Assembly: GCA_019614645.1 (NCBI GenBank)
Contig: JABWDB010000007.1
Span: forward strand, 2,356,001-2,420,000
Direction of reading: 5' to 3'
Length of the DNA stretch: 64,000 nt
Source: Stratiolaelaps scimitus
Taxonomy: Eukaryota; Arthropoda; Arachnida; Mesostigmata; Laelapidae
The notes below the pieces were generated by a model. It searched no databases, was not told the DNA's origin, and was given only the letters and a program-made list of their open reading frames with translations. Of the stretch, positions 38,561-51,719 are shown in pieces (the stretch's first letter is position 1; each line of letters starts with the position of its first letter). The translations under genes and the position numbers were made by a program.

Positions 38561-38649
38561 CTGAGTAATTAAACAAAAATGTATTTATTTAACACCTAAA
38601 ATACATTCATTCTGTCGCTGGTATCGTTTCATTAAAGGCGCCCGCTATG

Positions 38650-38835
38650 CCGTGCTAAAAACGCGTGCCTTTGTGTGCGCCTCGCAATCGGAGGCGACAC
38701 CCAGGTGCACACACGGGCTCGATTCCCACCGTTGCACATTTGCATTTAGAAGGGATCCGTCCTATGAATCAATGCCGAGAGTAGTTGTACCGTGGATGTT
38801 AAATGTTGACTGAGAGTCAGCCCGGAAAATTTAGT
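38650..38835 (+). mobile_element. Family A SINE, near full-length
   Basis: Head with gtgcgcctcgcaatcggagg, a slightly mutated B-box (gggctcgattcccacc), the body segments shared with the other copies, and the end agcccggaaaatttag. It is about 1.05 kb from the 37.4 kb copy in the same orientation. A (TA)n tract begins some 70 bp downstream. Confidence 0.85.
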
Positions 38836-39251
38836 AGTAGACCTAACAGAACGTCCGGGTGACGAGTTTCCGTGTTAAGAACTTAATCGCGAAATATCCA
38901 GTGACGATATATATATTTATATATATATATATATGGATCGTATCGAGGGTGTAATGGACATAGAGGAATCTGAGGCTTCGAGAAGTCGCAACGTGTTGCC
39001 GATTACCTAATACAAACTCGGTTCTGTGCAAAAAAACGCGTGTATGGGCTCCACATGACCTGAGCCATAAAAACCTGGAGCGACTCGTTATCTGCAACTT
39101 GAAGAACACACAACAATAGCCATCCTTTGTTGAACATTTTCGTTATACGGAACTTCACGTTGATCCTTCAGTGTAATGTGCGGTATATTAGGCCCAGGGG
39201 ACACAATACTCATAACCACATCACTGACACACTGCTATATACAGCTCGTAG

Positions 39252-39365
39252 CTAGCTCGTTTGAGGTAGGCCGTTCACCAGGAGCGGCCACAAGTCGCCG
39301 TTCAGAATGAGGGTGTAACTTCCTTGACGATAACGGCCAGAAACACTGTGTCGTCGACGTCCTGT
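39252..39365 (-). CDS. Possible terminal exon of an unidentified gene
   Basis: Family not recognised. A tttgtttacag acceptor at about 39366 precedes a short CpG-rich block in AT-rich surroundings. One frame reads YTLILNGDLWPLLVNG and stops with TAG at 39252. All three frames are open for much of it, so the frame is uncertain. No matching upstream exon was found between here and 42 kb. Confidence 0.25.
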   Translation of the reverse strand, partial: TGRRRHSVSGRYRQGSYTLILNGDLWPLLVNGLPQTS

Positions 39366-40593
39366 AAACAAATTGTTCCTACTATAATATTTCCGGGATA
39401 TGTTCAGCCTATTCGCCAAAGGCACAGTCATGACTTTGACCCGGCGTGTTATCACCTAAATTTTAATGATATAAAATTTAACCTCTACCGGTGTCTTCGA
39501 AGAAAAGCTAAAAACCATACGGCGTTTTGTGGAAAACGAATCCCTGACCTGGCCAGTCATCAACGACAAGCTGATCATCGAACTGTATCGACCGTGACGT
39601 ATGTATGCCATCAATTAGTAAAAACTCGTTTTATATATTTCAAAGCAAAAACCTAACAACTTCACTTGGCAGTGAACGTACAATACTAGTACAGCTATTT
39701 CATTCAATCATTCACGGCGCGTGAGTATTACAGGTTAGTGTGTTCGAAGGCGACCTTCGAACGTAAAAGTGATCGATTATACACGCTAACGGATAACTAT
39801 TTGCCTTCCAATTAACAAAACGGCATTAAAGACGAACTCGCTCACACCAGCTAACCTGTACACAGGTATCCCTGCTACGCCACACATGTATGTATATTCG
39901 CAGATCGCTGAAGTCTCGGATGTTCGTGGTTACTGTCGAGCAGAATACAACCGAAATCACACGCTCTACAAAATAGGAAGTCTGGCCAGCCATCTATACA
40001 TGCCAATGCAAAACATCCATCTTATTCTTTGAAACCCCTTAGATACATTACATTCTTTATAATAATGATAATAATATAATATAACAAACCTCAACTCGCA
40101 CAGAGTAGGCATCGGCCAATGTCTCAAGTATGTGTATTGGAGTCAATTGAATCATGTCGAATTGTTGGGAAGACATGGGTTCCCAATAACTGCAGTAAAT
40201 GTGGAAAAACTAACAGATTGTATGTAGCAGAATTTCAGAAAACAATAAATATGCCCATCCGTTGCTAAACGTATTTGTGACACCTCCAGCCTATAGGATA
40301 TCAACGACAATGTCATGCTTTTCTATGGTCTTCGCAATAATCCGTATTTTGCAGCATTGCCACAGTCGTGTATAGCTGACCGTTTTGTATCATACTCCAA
40401 GGTGCACCTGTTTTGAAAGCGTCACCCATGAAACATTAATAGAGCTTTAATTGATACTTGCAATCTGTTAAGAGCAATCTCATCCGAAAATCTTTGCTGG
40501 CTATTTAGTGCTTCTAGTAATATGCCTAGAATTTACGCCGTTGGATAACTCTGCTCGGGGCGGTACGAGATTAGTATCCCAACCGACACAGAT

Positions 40594-41019
40594 ATGATTG
40601 AGCATATCGAATATTTCGCAACAGGAACCCGTTGTGGATTATTGCAGATGAACGAAAAACCTGTTGCGCCTGATCCACGCCTGTTCGCTTTGTGTCGTCG
40701 CTTGAGTGCACACGGTTCCACCAGGTACGAGATAAAGACTACTCGTCCTGAATCCACGGCAGTCGACATAATTGGCGAATCTGTTTCATGTAGATATTGC
40801 AATAATGTTTCCGTCAGGCATGCACTCGTTCGATCCCATTTAGCCAGCTGGTGCGGCAACGATCCTAAATATCCGGCCTGTTTATTCCTAGAAGTGTATG
40901 CGCCCTGCTTACTCGAGCTTATCCCCCTACACGTTTTTCTATTCATTGTGTGTTTTTTTTTACCATTTTCACTGTTGTACTATATAACTGGATATACCCT
41001 ATGTATGAATACCGTGTGA
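40594..41019 (+). CDS. Unassigned ORF, 141 codons
   Basis: Open from an ATG with mixed composition and a hydrophobic C-terminal segment (about 25 residues, Phe/Leu-rich). An antisense frame of 137 codons is open over nearly the same bases, so openness alone is weak evidence. No family is recognised and no convincing splice partners were found. It may be chance or the relic of a mobile element. Confidence 0.15.
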   Translation: MIEHIEYFATGTRCGLLQMNEKPVAPDPRLFALCRRLSAHGSTRYEIKTTRPESTAVDIIGESVSCRYCNNVSVRHALVRSHLASWCGNDPKYPACLFLEVYAPCLLELIPLHVFLFIVCFFLPFSLLYYITGYTLCMNTV

Positions 41020-44000
41020 ATAAATTATGTATTTCAGAAGTATAATTATGGAATCGCTTGTCAACCTAGTGCCTTGCAAATCGTATCTTGCATCGAGTAT
41101 GGGAGTCGCTACGGTTCGATATACGGCGACGGTTGAGGGGTCGCTGCTTAACCTTCTGCCGTCACAGTCAGCAGTTGACCTTCAGAATATGCCATACAAT
41201 CCTAGCGGGTTGCTCTAAGACCAGCTTTATGTTTGATGGCTTGCACCGATTGGGATGAGTTAATTTCAATTTGACACGTGTCCAATAAAAATGCCTGGCT
41301 ATTATCCGATGCCAAAGGTCGCCTACGCGCCTAACTCTCGACAAAGCCATCGCCCTAAGGAAAACACGAAATACCATACTTTTCCAAATTTCAGCTGTGC
41401 AGCGTAAAATTTCGAAAGGACTGCTTGGCGAAACTCCAAACAACTTCCGGAACTTTGTGGATGCCCACTAATACGTGGGTATCCCCAAAGACAAATATCA
41501 GACTTGAGCCAAAACTATTATTATTATTATCATCACAAAAACACTAAGCATATAATGAGGCTTATTACTATTATAACTATTATGGGATCATGAGCGAAGA
41601 ACTAGGCTAAAAGCACCGCCTCTAAGACCATAAACAGGAATGCATGCAATCATTGACAACACGTGTCCTCCACTCAGTGACATCCATTACCCAACGAACT
41701 GCTTGACAATCGTAAAGTGTCGATTGCTCAGACAAACTACTTGAGATCAACTGCTACAAGAAGGCCACGAACAAGACCCAGGGAGGCTTGATGACTAGCG
41801 GACAGTTATAGCCTGTGCTAGCAGCGTACAGGACATAATCTCAGCACCCAATTGGATAGAAGCAAAATGTCTCCTTTGTGCTCGCCTCACTACCGATTTC
41901 TGTGGTGCGGGTGAACATCAGGACTGATTCGCGGAAGTGGTCCCGCACCGAGCGACTCCCGAGAAACACCACAAAATATGTCATGTATTATTCTCAAACG
42001 ACATTTAGCTATTATCTAAGTACGTGTCAAAGTCAATTGTACGCGGACACTTTCACACAGATTCCGGCATTTCTTAGTAGCGTCAGCAGACGAACGGCCC
42101 CACTGCGGGAACGTCTATCGGATCTGTTACGGACGAGAGTCGTCTGAGTCGTCTCTGATGAGGTATTCGCCTCACTAGAAGCATCCACCATTTGCGTAGT
42201 GAGAAGGCCAATCCTTTTAGATCGGCAACACGCCGTTGATACGGTACAGGCGCGTCAAAGATCTACTTCCCTACTCTCTGGTTAGCCCTGTGGGAAAAGC
42301 GCCAACCGCAATACAGCGGGCCGAAGTTTACGTCATCTGTTGAATGGACTCGATTGTTCTCGCGTTGTCGCTGTCGTTGTTACCGCCGTCGTCAGATTTG
42401 TTTCGTTTCTCCACTGGCCCCCTTTCTCTGTCTCTCTAGTGTGCTCTAGTGCATGGAGAAAATTCCTGCCGAGTTGCTTACCATCCACCAATCTACACCG
42501 ACTATTCCCCCGAGGGGCTTTTCAGGCAGCCCCTGCGTCGGGTTCACCCTGACAGACACATGTGTTGAAATCCACTGGAAGATCGCATGCACCGGCGTTG
42601 CAAAGAATGTCCACGATACACGAAGATGTTGGTAGACAAACACTGACCGACAGAGTCGACCAACAAATAGTTCTTGATTCGATCACCCACCAGCCACTAT
42701 TTGACAGTTCCGCAGAGCGGGAGAACAACAACAACAACAACAGAGATTACTCAGAGTGCGGTCATAGTGAGCAAATGACAGCAGAATGAGCAGAAGCAGA
42801 CGACCCTTATTTCAGGAGATCGCACTGGTGACACTCGGCAGTGTTCTGCATTGGAACGATAATAATAACAATAACAATTGACCAACTCCACTGAACAGGT
42901 GGTGGTGGTCGCAGGTGGATAATACTATGTCGGCAGTAAGTGACGACATGTCATTGTGGGACCTTGAAGCACAAGCGGTTCTAGGCAGGAGCTGTAATGG
43001 ATACTATTTCCGCGCAGTGTTATCGACATAACAGATGTTTGCGTGCGTTAACATTCGAGTGTCCACTTCGATATCGCGGCTTGTTTGTTTTGACGGGCGC
43101 TCTTCCCCGTAAAAAGCAGAACACAACACGCTCGATGGTCGCCGAAACAGTTCTATGTTGGGGCCCATCGGCAAGTGAGCCCGATTGCAGAGGAGTGGTG
43201 TACACTACGTGCGACATTTAGTCGTCTAGAGCCAGATCTACGCAATAAACCGGAGAAGTCTAACGCTCCTACTGGCGACAGAAAGAATAATCCGAGTATA
43301 TTGTTCAGACGATGCCCCTCCATCCATCACTTAATTACATTTGGAATAGATCAGATTTAAGTTATCAAGCGTAATAATACGAGCACTGCGTAGCCCCTGA
43401 CATTTAGCGGATCGCGTAGATTTAGTCGCAACAATCTAGATGCCCCCTCACAACCCATACAGTTGAGCAGTTTCTGCCGATCATATGGACTCTCCGCGAC
43501 TGGCTGCCCCCTCTGTTTGTGTGCTCGCGAGAGAGAGAGTCTACCTGTAAGTATGTTTTGCTGATGGTATCTCTCCGATTGCTGGCCGTGTCTGTGGACA
43601 GCGGAGACAGGGCTGCTGTAACAGAAGCGAAATCGAGTTTCGCTCTCTCACGCGGAGACAGATAGCCGTATATGAGTTTTGTGCTTTTTTTCAACGGAGA
43701 ACATCATCGACGCCTACCTCAAATATGTCGCACTCTCTGCGGCTTCTGAGCAAAATTGGTAAGTGTAGCTTTCTCTCGAACGGTGGGACAGGATCAATTG
43801 TTTCTCGACTGGCGAGCGTTCGCCGGTGCTAGGTCTGGCGATTGGACGAGCATAGGCCGCCCTTGTTGTCATGGGACAGGTATCATGGAAAAATGACAAA
43901 GAACTCGATCAAGAAGAGCTTGGGGTCTGGTCAAGGTGAATGATTTATCAGGAACGCTTTTGTGTCATACTTTCGATTTGGGAGATATATATCTTAGCGA

Positions 44001-45919
44001 AGGTTTGAACTTTTATTTATCGTGACTGTCTTTAATGGCACACTGCTACATTGCTGCCTGTTTGCCGTGCGTGTGTTTGAGAGCGCGAGTGAGCCCGCTC
44101 TGTGAACTTTGCGCAGTGACTGGCTCTTTGGGTGATCGAACTAAATATGCTGCGCTAGCAGCTTCTCTCAACGCTGCGCGTCTCCCGATGACGGACTATA
44201 CGGTATCTCATTCGAAGACAAATTAAGCAACCAGTCGCCGCGCGTAATAGGAGGAGGGATATAAACTTTTAGGCGGAGTTTACAGATATTTGCTTGTGTG
44301 CCTTAGACACGACAATATCGTACCGTTGATCTCACGAGTCTATCTATTTTTAGGCAGCTGTGTGATATATATATATGTGCAAAGAGTCAGTCGGTCGAAT
44401 AAGAGTCCGACGTGACTGGGTTTAGCTTGTGTTTTCTATTAAAAGGAGAACCAGCGAGGCAACTGTCTGTGTCAATGCCATTTCGTCTCATTGCGGCGCA
44501 CAGTTAGTTGCACGAACGTCTCCGTCCGACAGGCGATGTCAGACTGCTGGCCGAAGATGCATGATTGAACCGCGACCTCATTAAAACTCGACCTATCCAG
44601 TTAGAAAATAGCATATACGATTAAAAGTTTTGGATGATTAACTGCGTAGAAATACGATTCAATTAGATTAGAGTCAGGTACCCACCTGACCAGAGAGAGG
44701 CTTGTCTTGCGCAGATCCTGAGTTTTCGCTTCTGTCGAATCGGTCCACATTGTTGCTAACGATGCGGCAACTCATATCGGACAAAGCGCTGAATCCGTCT
44801 TCGCCACAGTTCGACTACAGTAGTTCGTGTCGTATCCAAGCTTTTGATTTAAAAGGCATACTTTTTCACTCAAAGAAACGATTGTCACCTTTGCCGCGGA
44901 GCACTGTTACAAAGCAGAGAGACGCTCAGAGCTGCCTTTGTACCAAACTCGCCTCTCCGTTAAGACGGTAACGATGGCGACTTGGTATTATCAACGGAAA
45001 ATCTATCGATCGTTTTCATCTGTTTCTCTCTCTATGTTGATGTTGATGGTTATACGTCGAATGTCGACGCAGCGCGAAGGACACGGACGATTTATAGTGA
45101 GACCACTAGAGCGGGCCGAGTCTATATCCTCGCAGTCGTATAAACCTTGCCAAGGGATTAAACCGTTCACCTTGGCGAGGACGAGTTTAATGACACCGAA
45201 ATTTAATGACACAGATGACACCTGCTCACTGAGGTTTGCGTGACTTCAAGTGTTCACTTGCGGGGAGGTGAGGGCATGTTGAGGACGTGTCATGTTGTAG
45301 CCTTCACGAGAGTGATATCAACTACTACAACTACTATTGCTACTACAGCTACTACTGCGTTAGCCTGCCTACACCGCAATCGCAGCTGTTGTCGCTGCCT
45401 TCTCAACGTATTTGTAATGCCGACAGCACTAGCGGTGGTCCCGGCGCCCAGCAGCGGCTGTGACAACTACAGTGGATCGCTCATGTAGACTTATGCTGAA
45501 GACAAAAGCGAGACGAGAGGAGATGTTGTCTCGTCTTGTTATTGTTGCAAGGCACAGCGCCAATGAACACGAACGAACGAACGAACGTGAACGGCGAATA
45601 TGAAACCGCAGCCAGCGATATTTCAATGGGCCTTGATTTATTTTTTTTCTTTTCGTGACCCCGGTTACCTTCCCGCTGTGTTTCATGTGGCTTGACTGGT
45701 GGCCGGCAAAGTGCAGTTTGTTGATGTCTCTGGTGCGCGGCTGGTTCTCGTGTGCATCTTATGTAGTACACCGTTACGACCATCAGCTGCTTACGATAGC
45801 TGCTTTTTACGATAAGCAGCTACAAATTTTACTTCTATTCGCATATATATATATATATATATTCTCAAAATATGAAGACGACCTAGCTCGCTACACCACA
45901 TTGTGCAATATATCGGCCA

Positions 45920-46000
45920 CCAGTGCAGTGGCGGTTGGACGATGGGGAAGTCTCTGTCTGTAGAAATCCGCAGGCAGCAGGGTCGAGCCCCGCGACCTGG
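45920..46000 (+). repeat. tRNA-like remnant, similar to 38.5 kb
   Basis: Shares the ctctg-ctg-aaatccg layout and a B-box-like gggtcgagcccc with the 38.5 kb sequence. It is followed by a short A-rich stretch (gacaaaaagagaag). Low similarity; only suggestive. Confidence 0.3.
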
Positions 46001-46272
46001 TGATGACAAAAAGAGAAGTTAAGCACTGCAGTTCCATTAATAAACCAATAAAACTTTTGCCTTACCTTTACCATGTTTGTATACAGAAATCAATACTAAA
46101 GGATAGTCACTAACCCGGAACACGTAATCGGAAATTGGCTCGAAGCGATTTGCTTCGTGTAACGATGTGTCACTGAGATCATTTTGTATAAAAAAACACC
46201 AAGGATGAGTTTAAGTTCTGCTCGCTCCTCACATTTACAGAGAAGTTTGTGAATGGCGATCAGCGCCATCTA

Positions 46273-46383
46273 AACTGTTTTTTCAAGCTGACCCTCAGCT
46301 GTTCCCCTATCTGACAGGCCTCAGCTGTTAACCTTTTAGGTATTACTATGAGGACCTGTCAAGGCCACCTTTGCTTATTTTCT
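46273..46383 (-). mobile_element. Family B SINE, 5'-truncated copy
   Basis: Minus-strand copy of the 3' half of the 13.2 kb element, from the aataagcaaaggtgg body segment through ggttaacagctgagg to an A-rich end (gaaaaaacagtt). It lies just upstream of the ETFDH exon at 46.7 kb. The duplication is not clear (possibly a short gccatc). Confidence 0.8.
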
Positions 46384-46733
46384 CCATGCCATCGATTGGC
46401 ATGAAGGGTAGACCAATTTGTACTATGGGAACACACGTTGCGATCCATATCCTTTTTAAATAGGGTCTTATCTGCGCGCCGGCATTCGTTAGAGGCCAGT
46501 CTGTTTGGGGGCGTTCATAAACGGACGTCATGGCACATGAGCATATGATTCTGGGTTACGCATCCATAACACTTCAAAATTTAGTCAGGCATCAGTTCTA
46601 CCCGCCTGTGTCCTCGTTGAACTCGATTTTGTGAAGCTTTTTTTGAGAAGAAACGCACAAGTCTTCAAGTAACGTCGCATTCAAGTACGCGTCCGCACCC
46701 GTCGTTTCGGGAAGCAACCGTTTTAAATTCCAG

Positions 46734-49700
46734 TTTGAGCAATCTAATCAATCGTTCTTCTCTATCCGTGATTCTTCCAGCCCGGATCCATTCCGGAGGA
46801 GCGACCAGTACGGCTTGCCGCGGATTCGCAAGCCACCCGAAAATTACAACTCACTACACGATACATCCAAGAGACAAGGATCCACGATGGAAAGGTATTA
46901 GTAGTAGTGGTAGGAACAGTGCTAAAAATAAATCTTAATTAAAAAAAATAGCACGACAAGGCTGTTGGCCAAGAAACAGCCAGAACAAGTTTAGTTTCGT
47001 TGGGAAAAATAAGATTGTGCACACTCGGTGTGCTGCCGATGACCAATCATCACAGGGACCGAGACCACAGGTCTGGAGGTGGCTTGCCCCCAAACCGTCT
47101 AACCGAATCAACGATCTTCCCAACAAGCTGCAGTAGTACTACAAGTTTTCAAAACAATTCATTATATCCCTGTAATTCATGTAGATGTGGATATGGAACG
47201 GGCTGCAGACGACGTCGATGTCGTTATCGTGGGCGGAGGACCGGCTGGACTAGCATCAGCTATTCGCCTCAAGCAGGTTAGTAAGCTCCTTGTTACAGAA
47301 TAAATGTTACTATTGCAGCTGTAGATGGAATTGCCACAACGGGATCATTCAGAAAGTGACCTGGTGATAATCACGACGCAGTGAACACTGCATATTAAAA
47401 AGCAGTCCCTTGGAATGAACGAGAGTTTGTATTGTATACGATTTTTTTAAATTCAAATTTGAAAAAATGAACTAAATGCGTAAACAACCAACTTACAAAA
47501 CAGTAAAAATAAAAACAACCCCCAAAAATATACAACTGAATTGACTAAAAATGACAAAAAAATATTTTAAATATATTCTTTTGTAAATGTTTTATATTCT
47601 CTTTTTTATGTTTGCTTTTTACTGTTTTGTAAATAGTCTTTTTTTCTGTTTCAACGTTGCCCCCACCTCCAACCAACTGAGCCGCTAACCCCCCCGCCCC
47701 GTGGCAAATAGCATATACAGATTCAAATCTACACTGGCTGTAATTAATCCATTACGCCGATGCCAAATTAAGTCGAACAGCTAAGCTCACCCAATCTAAT
47801 AATGCCTACGTACATTATTTATCGTAGATTGGCTGGAATTCGTTTGTTGACGTTGTGACGTCGCTAATGAACGAATCCTTGTTTGCATAAATTGCAGAAC
47901 GCGCAAAAAGCCGGCAAGGAGCTTCGGATCTGTGTCATCGAGAAGGCATCGCAGATAGGCGGCCATACGCTTTCCGGGGCGTGCATCGAGACGGGACCCC
48001 TGGCTGAACTATTTCCCAACTGGAAGGAGATGGATGTCTGTAGCATACAATTTCTCTCTATATTTGTTGGAAAACTATTAGTGAAATGTCATGCCGTTGT
48101 CCGATAGGTTTACATAGAAAGGGTGATAGCAACCGGCTCTCTCATTATCGAGCGCATCGGATCAGTTTGTTGTATTCATGGGTGTGTCATGGAATCATTG
48201 GGCGATGTGGGTGTGTGAGGTTTGACGGGGTGACGTCCCAAAGTTGTGGTGTTCTCGATGGATTTGATTCATCGTTTATTCTAACTAAGCTTGTTTGCGT
48301 CGATCCGAGCAGACCCCGGTGAAGACACCTGTCAAAGAAGATCTTTTCTATCTGCTGCGCAGCGATTCTTCCCAAATTCGTATTCCGATCCTGCCTGGCC
48401 TACCGATGAACAATCACGGTAACTATATCGTTCGCTTGGGCAATGTCGTCTCGTGGCTCGGTGAACAAGCTGAACAGCTGGGTGTTGAGATCTATTCAGG
48501 GATACCAGCATCGGAGTTGCTTTACAACGATGAGGGTCAGGTTCGAGGTGTGGCAACGGGCGACGTCGGCATTGCTAAGGATGGATCGCCTAAGGTGAGC
48601 GTGATATTCGTGCGCTTATTTTAGACCTCGAACAGATAACATGAAAAAAAAGTGTACAAACAATAATTCATAGTATGATACGAGGCTAAGCTTGTCCAGT
48701 TATAATAGTGGTTACCCGTACAGTAATGTAATTAGATGTCTCAATAAGCGGGACAGAGATCGTTGGTCAAAACACTGATGGCATCGCTATATTAATTAGC
48801 TTTGACGATGATTGCTTGTCTTTTCGGTTTCATATCAGGATAACTTTGAGCGGGGCATGGAACTCAACGCTCGATGCACGATTATCGCAGAAGGTTGCCA
48901 CGGTCACATTTCGAAGCAGCTGTACAGCAAATTCAATCTCCGGGAGAAATGCGAACCCCAAACGTACGGCATTGGCCTTAAGGAGGTTTGGGAAATCGAC
49001 CCAAAACAGCATCATCCTGGCAGAGTGGTAAGGGTTACAATGTCTGCATGAACATTATTGCAGATTACTCCCACTGCCCACTATATAGACCCTGTAAAAC
49101 CTAAACGCGACAAAATTTAACTAGCGCTTGTTGTTTTTTATGAATGCATCCCTCACTTACCGGTTACCTCATATCTGTTCACGGACTGTGCATCGTCGTA
49201 TTTGTAGATTGAAGGATTACCAAGTTAGAGACGTGCGGCAACTTTTTTGTATATGCTAGTTGTGTCGTTGACACTGTAGCGCACCGGAGCAGGACATGTT
49301 ATTGTTGACACATTGCTAATCATTCAGCAAATTGTAAAGTACGGTTTTTTATTTTTTGCCCCGGGTGGATCGTTTTCAGGTTCACTCTGTAGGATGGCCG
49401 TTGGACAAGTCGACCTATGGTGGTGCCTTCATGTATCACCTTGATGAAGGGCCTCTGGTCGCTGTGGGGCTCGTCGTGGGATTGGATTACAGCAATCCGT
49501 ACATTTCGCCGTATAGGTAACGAGCATCTGTCCTGATGAACAGCCGCTGTGGGCTGACTTTCGATTAATGAACTATTCATTGCAAAGTCGAATCTCTCGT
49601 TTTGTTTAGATATTCCATTGAGCCACCCTCTGTTTGCTCTGTGTACTCTTATAGAGAATTTCAACGGATGAAACATCACCGCGTATTCGCCGAAACGCTG

Positions 49701-51273
49701 AAAGGAGGTGCGCGTATCGCGTATGGGGCTCGCGCTCTGAACGAAGGTGGCCTGCAATGCATCCCCAAGCTCTTCTTCCCTGGAGGATGTCTCATTGGCT
49801 GCTCACCGGGCTTCATGAATGTGCCCAAAATTAAGGTTAGCCAAGAGAAAAACATTGATATTGAGCGATCTCGCTGAAGAAGTTGTTTTTCAGCGTAATT
49901 AATAGAAACTAATCTGGGAACTGTTCGCATAAGTTCTCACAGTGGCACAGAGTGTTGCATACTATTATCTCCGCCCGTATCTATCCTAATATTGATACAG
50001 TGACAGTTCGTTATTGGACATGTGACAATACACATTGGGTTCATCCTATTTAGTTGTGGTGGTCCTGCTGCTGCTTCTAATGCTTGCCATCCATTTCAGG
50101 GCACGCATAACGCAATGAAGAGCGGCATTATTGCAGCTGACTCGATTACAGAGAAACTGTTCGCCTCAGACGCCGGTGTAGTGACACCTGACAATTATGA
50201 GGCGGCCCTAAAGAACAGCTCAGTGTATAAAGAACTGAAGGCGGTACGCAACATCCGACCCTCGTTCCATAGTCCGCTTGGTGTGTACGGCACCATGATT
50301 TATACGGGTATATTCTACTGGCTTGGTAGGGGCTTGGAGCCGTGGACGTTGAAACACGGAGGTCAGTATATTCAACAATTGAAGGCATGCGAAAAGAACA
50401 ACAAATCTAACTGTTGTGTTAGTCACTTAAAGTCAAAATAGCCGCATTCAAGCACATCTGTAATCGTAGGTAGTTGCATATGACATCTCTAACTACTGAG
50501 CTTCACCATTCGACAGGGTTGACTTTGACTATTTGTGTATAAGTAAATTGCCTTCTTTATGTTCACACTGCAATTCACTGTTGATGTAATTAATCCCTAT
50601 GTTAGGCAAGGACAGCGAACGCCTGAAGCCCGCGAAGGAGTGCACCCCAATTGAGTACCCGAAGCCTGATGGAGTTCTCTCGTTTGATCTATTGTCTTCG
50701 GTAGCCCTGACCGGCACGAACCACGAAGATAACCAGCCGGCACATCTGACACTTAGAGATGACACCGTCCCAGTTGAGAGAAATCTCAAAATCTTCGACG
50801 GGCCCGAACAGCGGTTTTGTCCTGCCGGTAGGAATCCCATTACTATCATTTTTCTCCCTAGCTGAAATACTCGTCTGTCTGAATAATAATAATAATAATA
50901 ATAATAGCATACGGTCGGTGACAATTTCTTTAGAATTTTGCACCATGGCAAGCAACTTAGGCAATTGTCAGCATTTCGAGTTCTAGCATTTGCTTCAAGC
51001 GTACGGGCCATCACTTGCCGATAACAGAAATGTGTTTCTGTTCATACCATCTGTTGGTGAAATAAACAGAATGATGATGACGATCAATATATTTTTGACT
51101 CATCCACGACAGGCGTATACGAGTATGTCCCAATGGAGGATGGCAATATGCGGTTGCAGATCAACGCGCAAAATTGCATCCACTGCAAGACGTGCGACAT
51201 CAAGGATCCGTCGCAGAACATCAACTGGGTTGTGCCGGAGGGTCCGGGTGGCCCTGCCTATTCGGGCATGTGA
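46734..51273 (+). CDS. ETFDH: Electron transfer flavoprotein-ubiquinone oxidoreductase (ETF-QO), first exon missing
   Basis: Inner mitochondrial membrane enzyme that passes electrons from ETF (fatty-acid and amino-acid oxidation) to ubiquinone through FAD and a [4Fe-4S] cluster. Exons: 46734-46894, 47185-47276, 47898-48035, 48313-48594, 48839-49027, 49380-49516, 49655-49835, 50100-50361, 50606-50827, 51113-51273. All junctions keep frame, giving 607 codons plus stop. Visible marks are [17 protein letters not shown] near the N-terminus, the FAD dinucleotide fold [51 protein letters not shown], and the four cluster cysteines in RFCPAG and NCIHCKTCD. Length matches the family. Exon 46734 starts after an aaattccag acceptor, with a stop just upstream in frame, so the initiating ATG and the start of the targeting peptide lie in an unidentified 5' exon. 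About 36 residues precede ITTHYTI here, against ~43 in vertebrates. Confidence 0.97.
47493..47632. repeat. 17 bp perfect inverted repeat bounding an AT-rich block
   Basis: TTACAAAACAGTAAAAA at 47493-47509 and its exact reverse complement at 47616-47632, within ETFDH intron 2. The left half is A-rich and the right half T-rich, so a larger imperfect fold is likely. It may be a small foldback element. Confidence 0.8.
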
Positions 51274-51713
51274 AAACAGTGGGCTTCCATCAATTCTTAC
51301 ATCAATACATCGAGTCGTTGATGGACTTGCTAAGTGCCTAAGCTCTAGTGATTAAGGAAAAAAAGGAGGTGATTCCTTATGAGATTCTATTACTGCTATA
51401 TTATAGATTATATATGAAAGCTGTGTAGCCGGTAGGTAGCTGATACAAGGGGAAACTGCTCAACTCAGTCGACCACTCGCTATCCCACTATAGGTCGAAT
51501 TAGACACCTATCGAATTCATACGCGTAGACTCGTTTCACAAATTTTTGATATGGCAATTTCGAAACGAGCAACTTTCTACCGGCTAGTTAGTAGACGTAG
51601 CGTGACAAGAAAAAACTAGAGATTAGCGCGGCGAAGTTCACATCCCTACGTAGAGAGAGACAATATGACAGGCGTTGAGTTACGCCAGCAATATTAACAC
51701 ACACCATCAACGA

Positions 51714-51719
51714 AATAAA
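51714..51719 (+). promoter_or_regulatory. Candidate ETFDH polyadenylation signal (AATAAA)
   Basis: First clear AATAAA downstream of the ETFDH stop, about 440 bases away; another occurs near 51834. Which one is used is unknown. Confidence 0.35.

Larger units (their letters stand above)
36680..46733. other. Largely uncharacterised stretch between ClC and ETFDH 5' ends
   Basis: Two divergently oriented genes share this 10 kb, so their promoters should lie here. Contains two family A SINEs, tRNA-like remnants, the possible exon at 39.25 kb, the ORF at 40.6 kb, a CpG-richer zone at 42.2-45.5 kb with a consensus-like donor (cctgtaagtatg near 43544, plus strand) and a family B SINE. The donor could end an ETFDH 5' exon, but this is unproven. 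Confidence 0.45.

Noticed and set aside
49320..49757. 145-codon minus-strand ORF in the ETFDH region
   Set aside because: Antisense to two conserved ETFDH exons and the intron between them.
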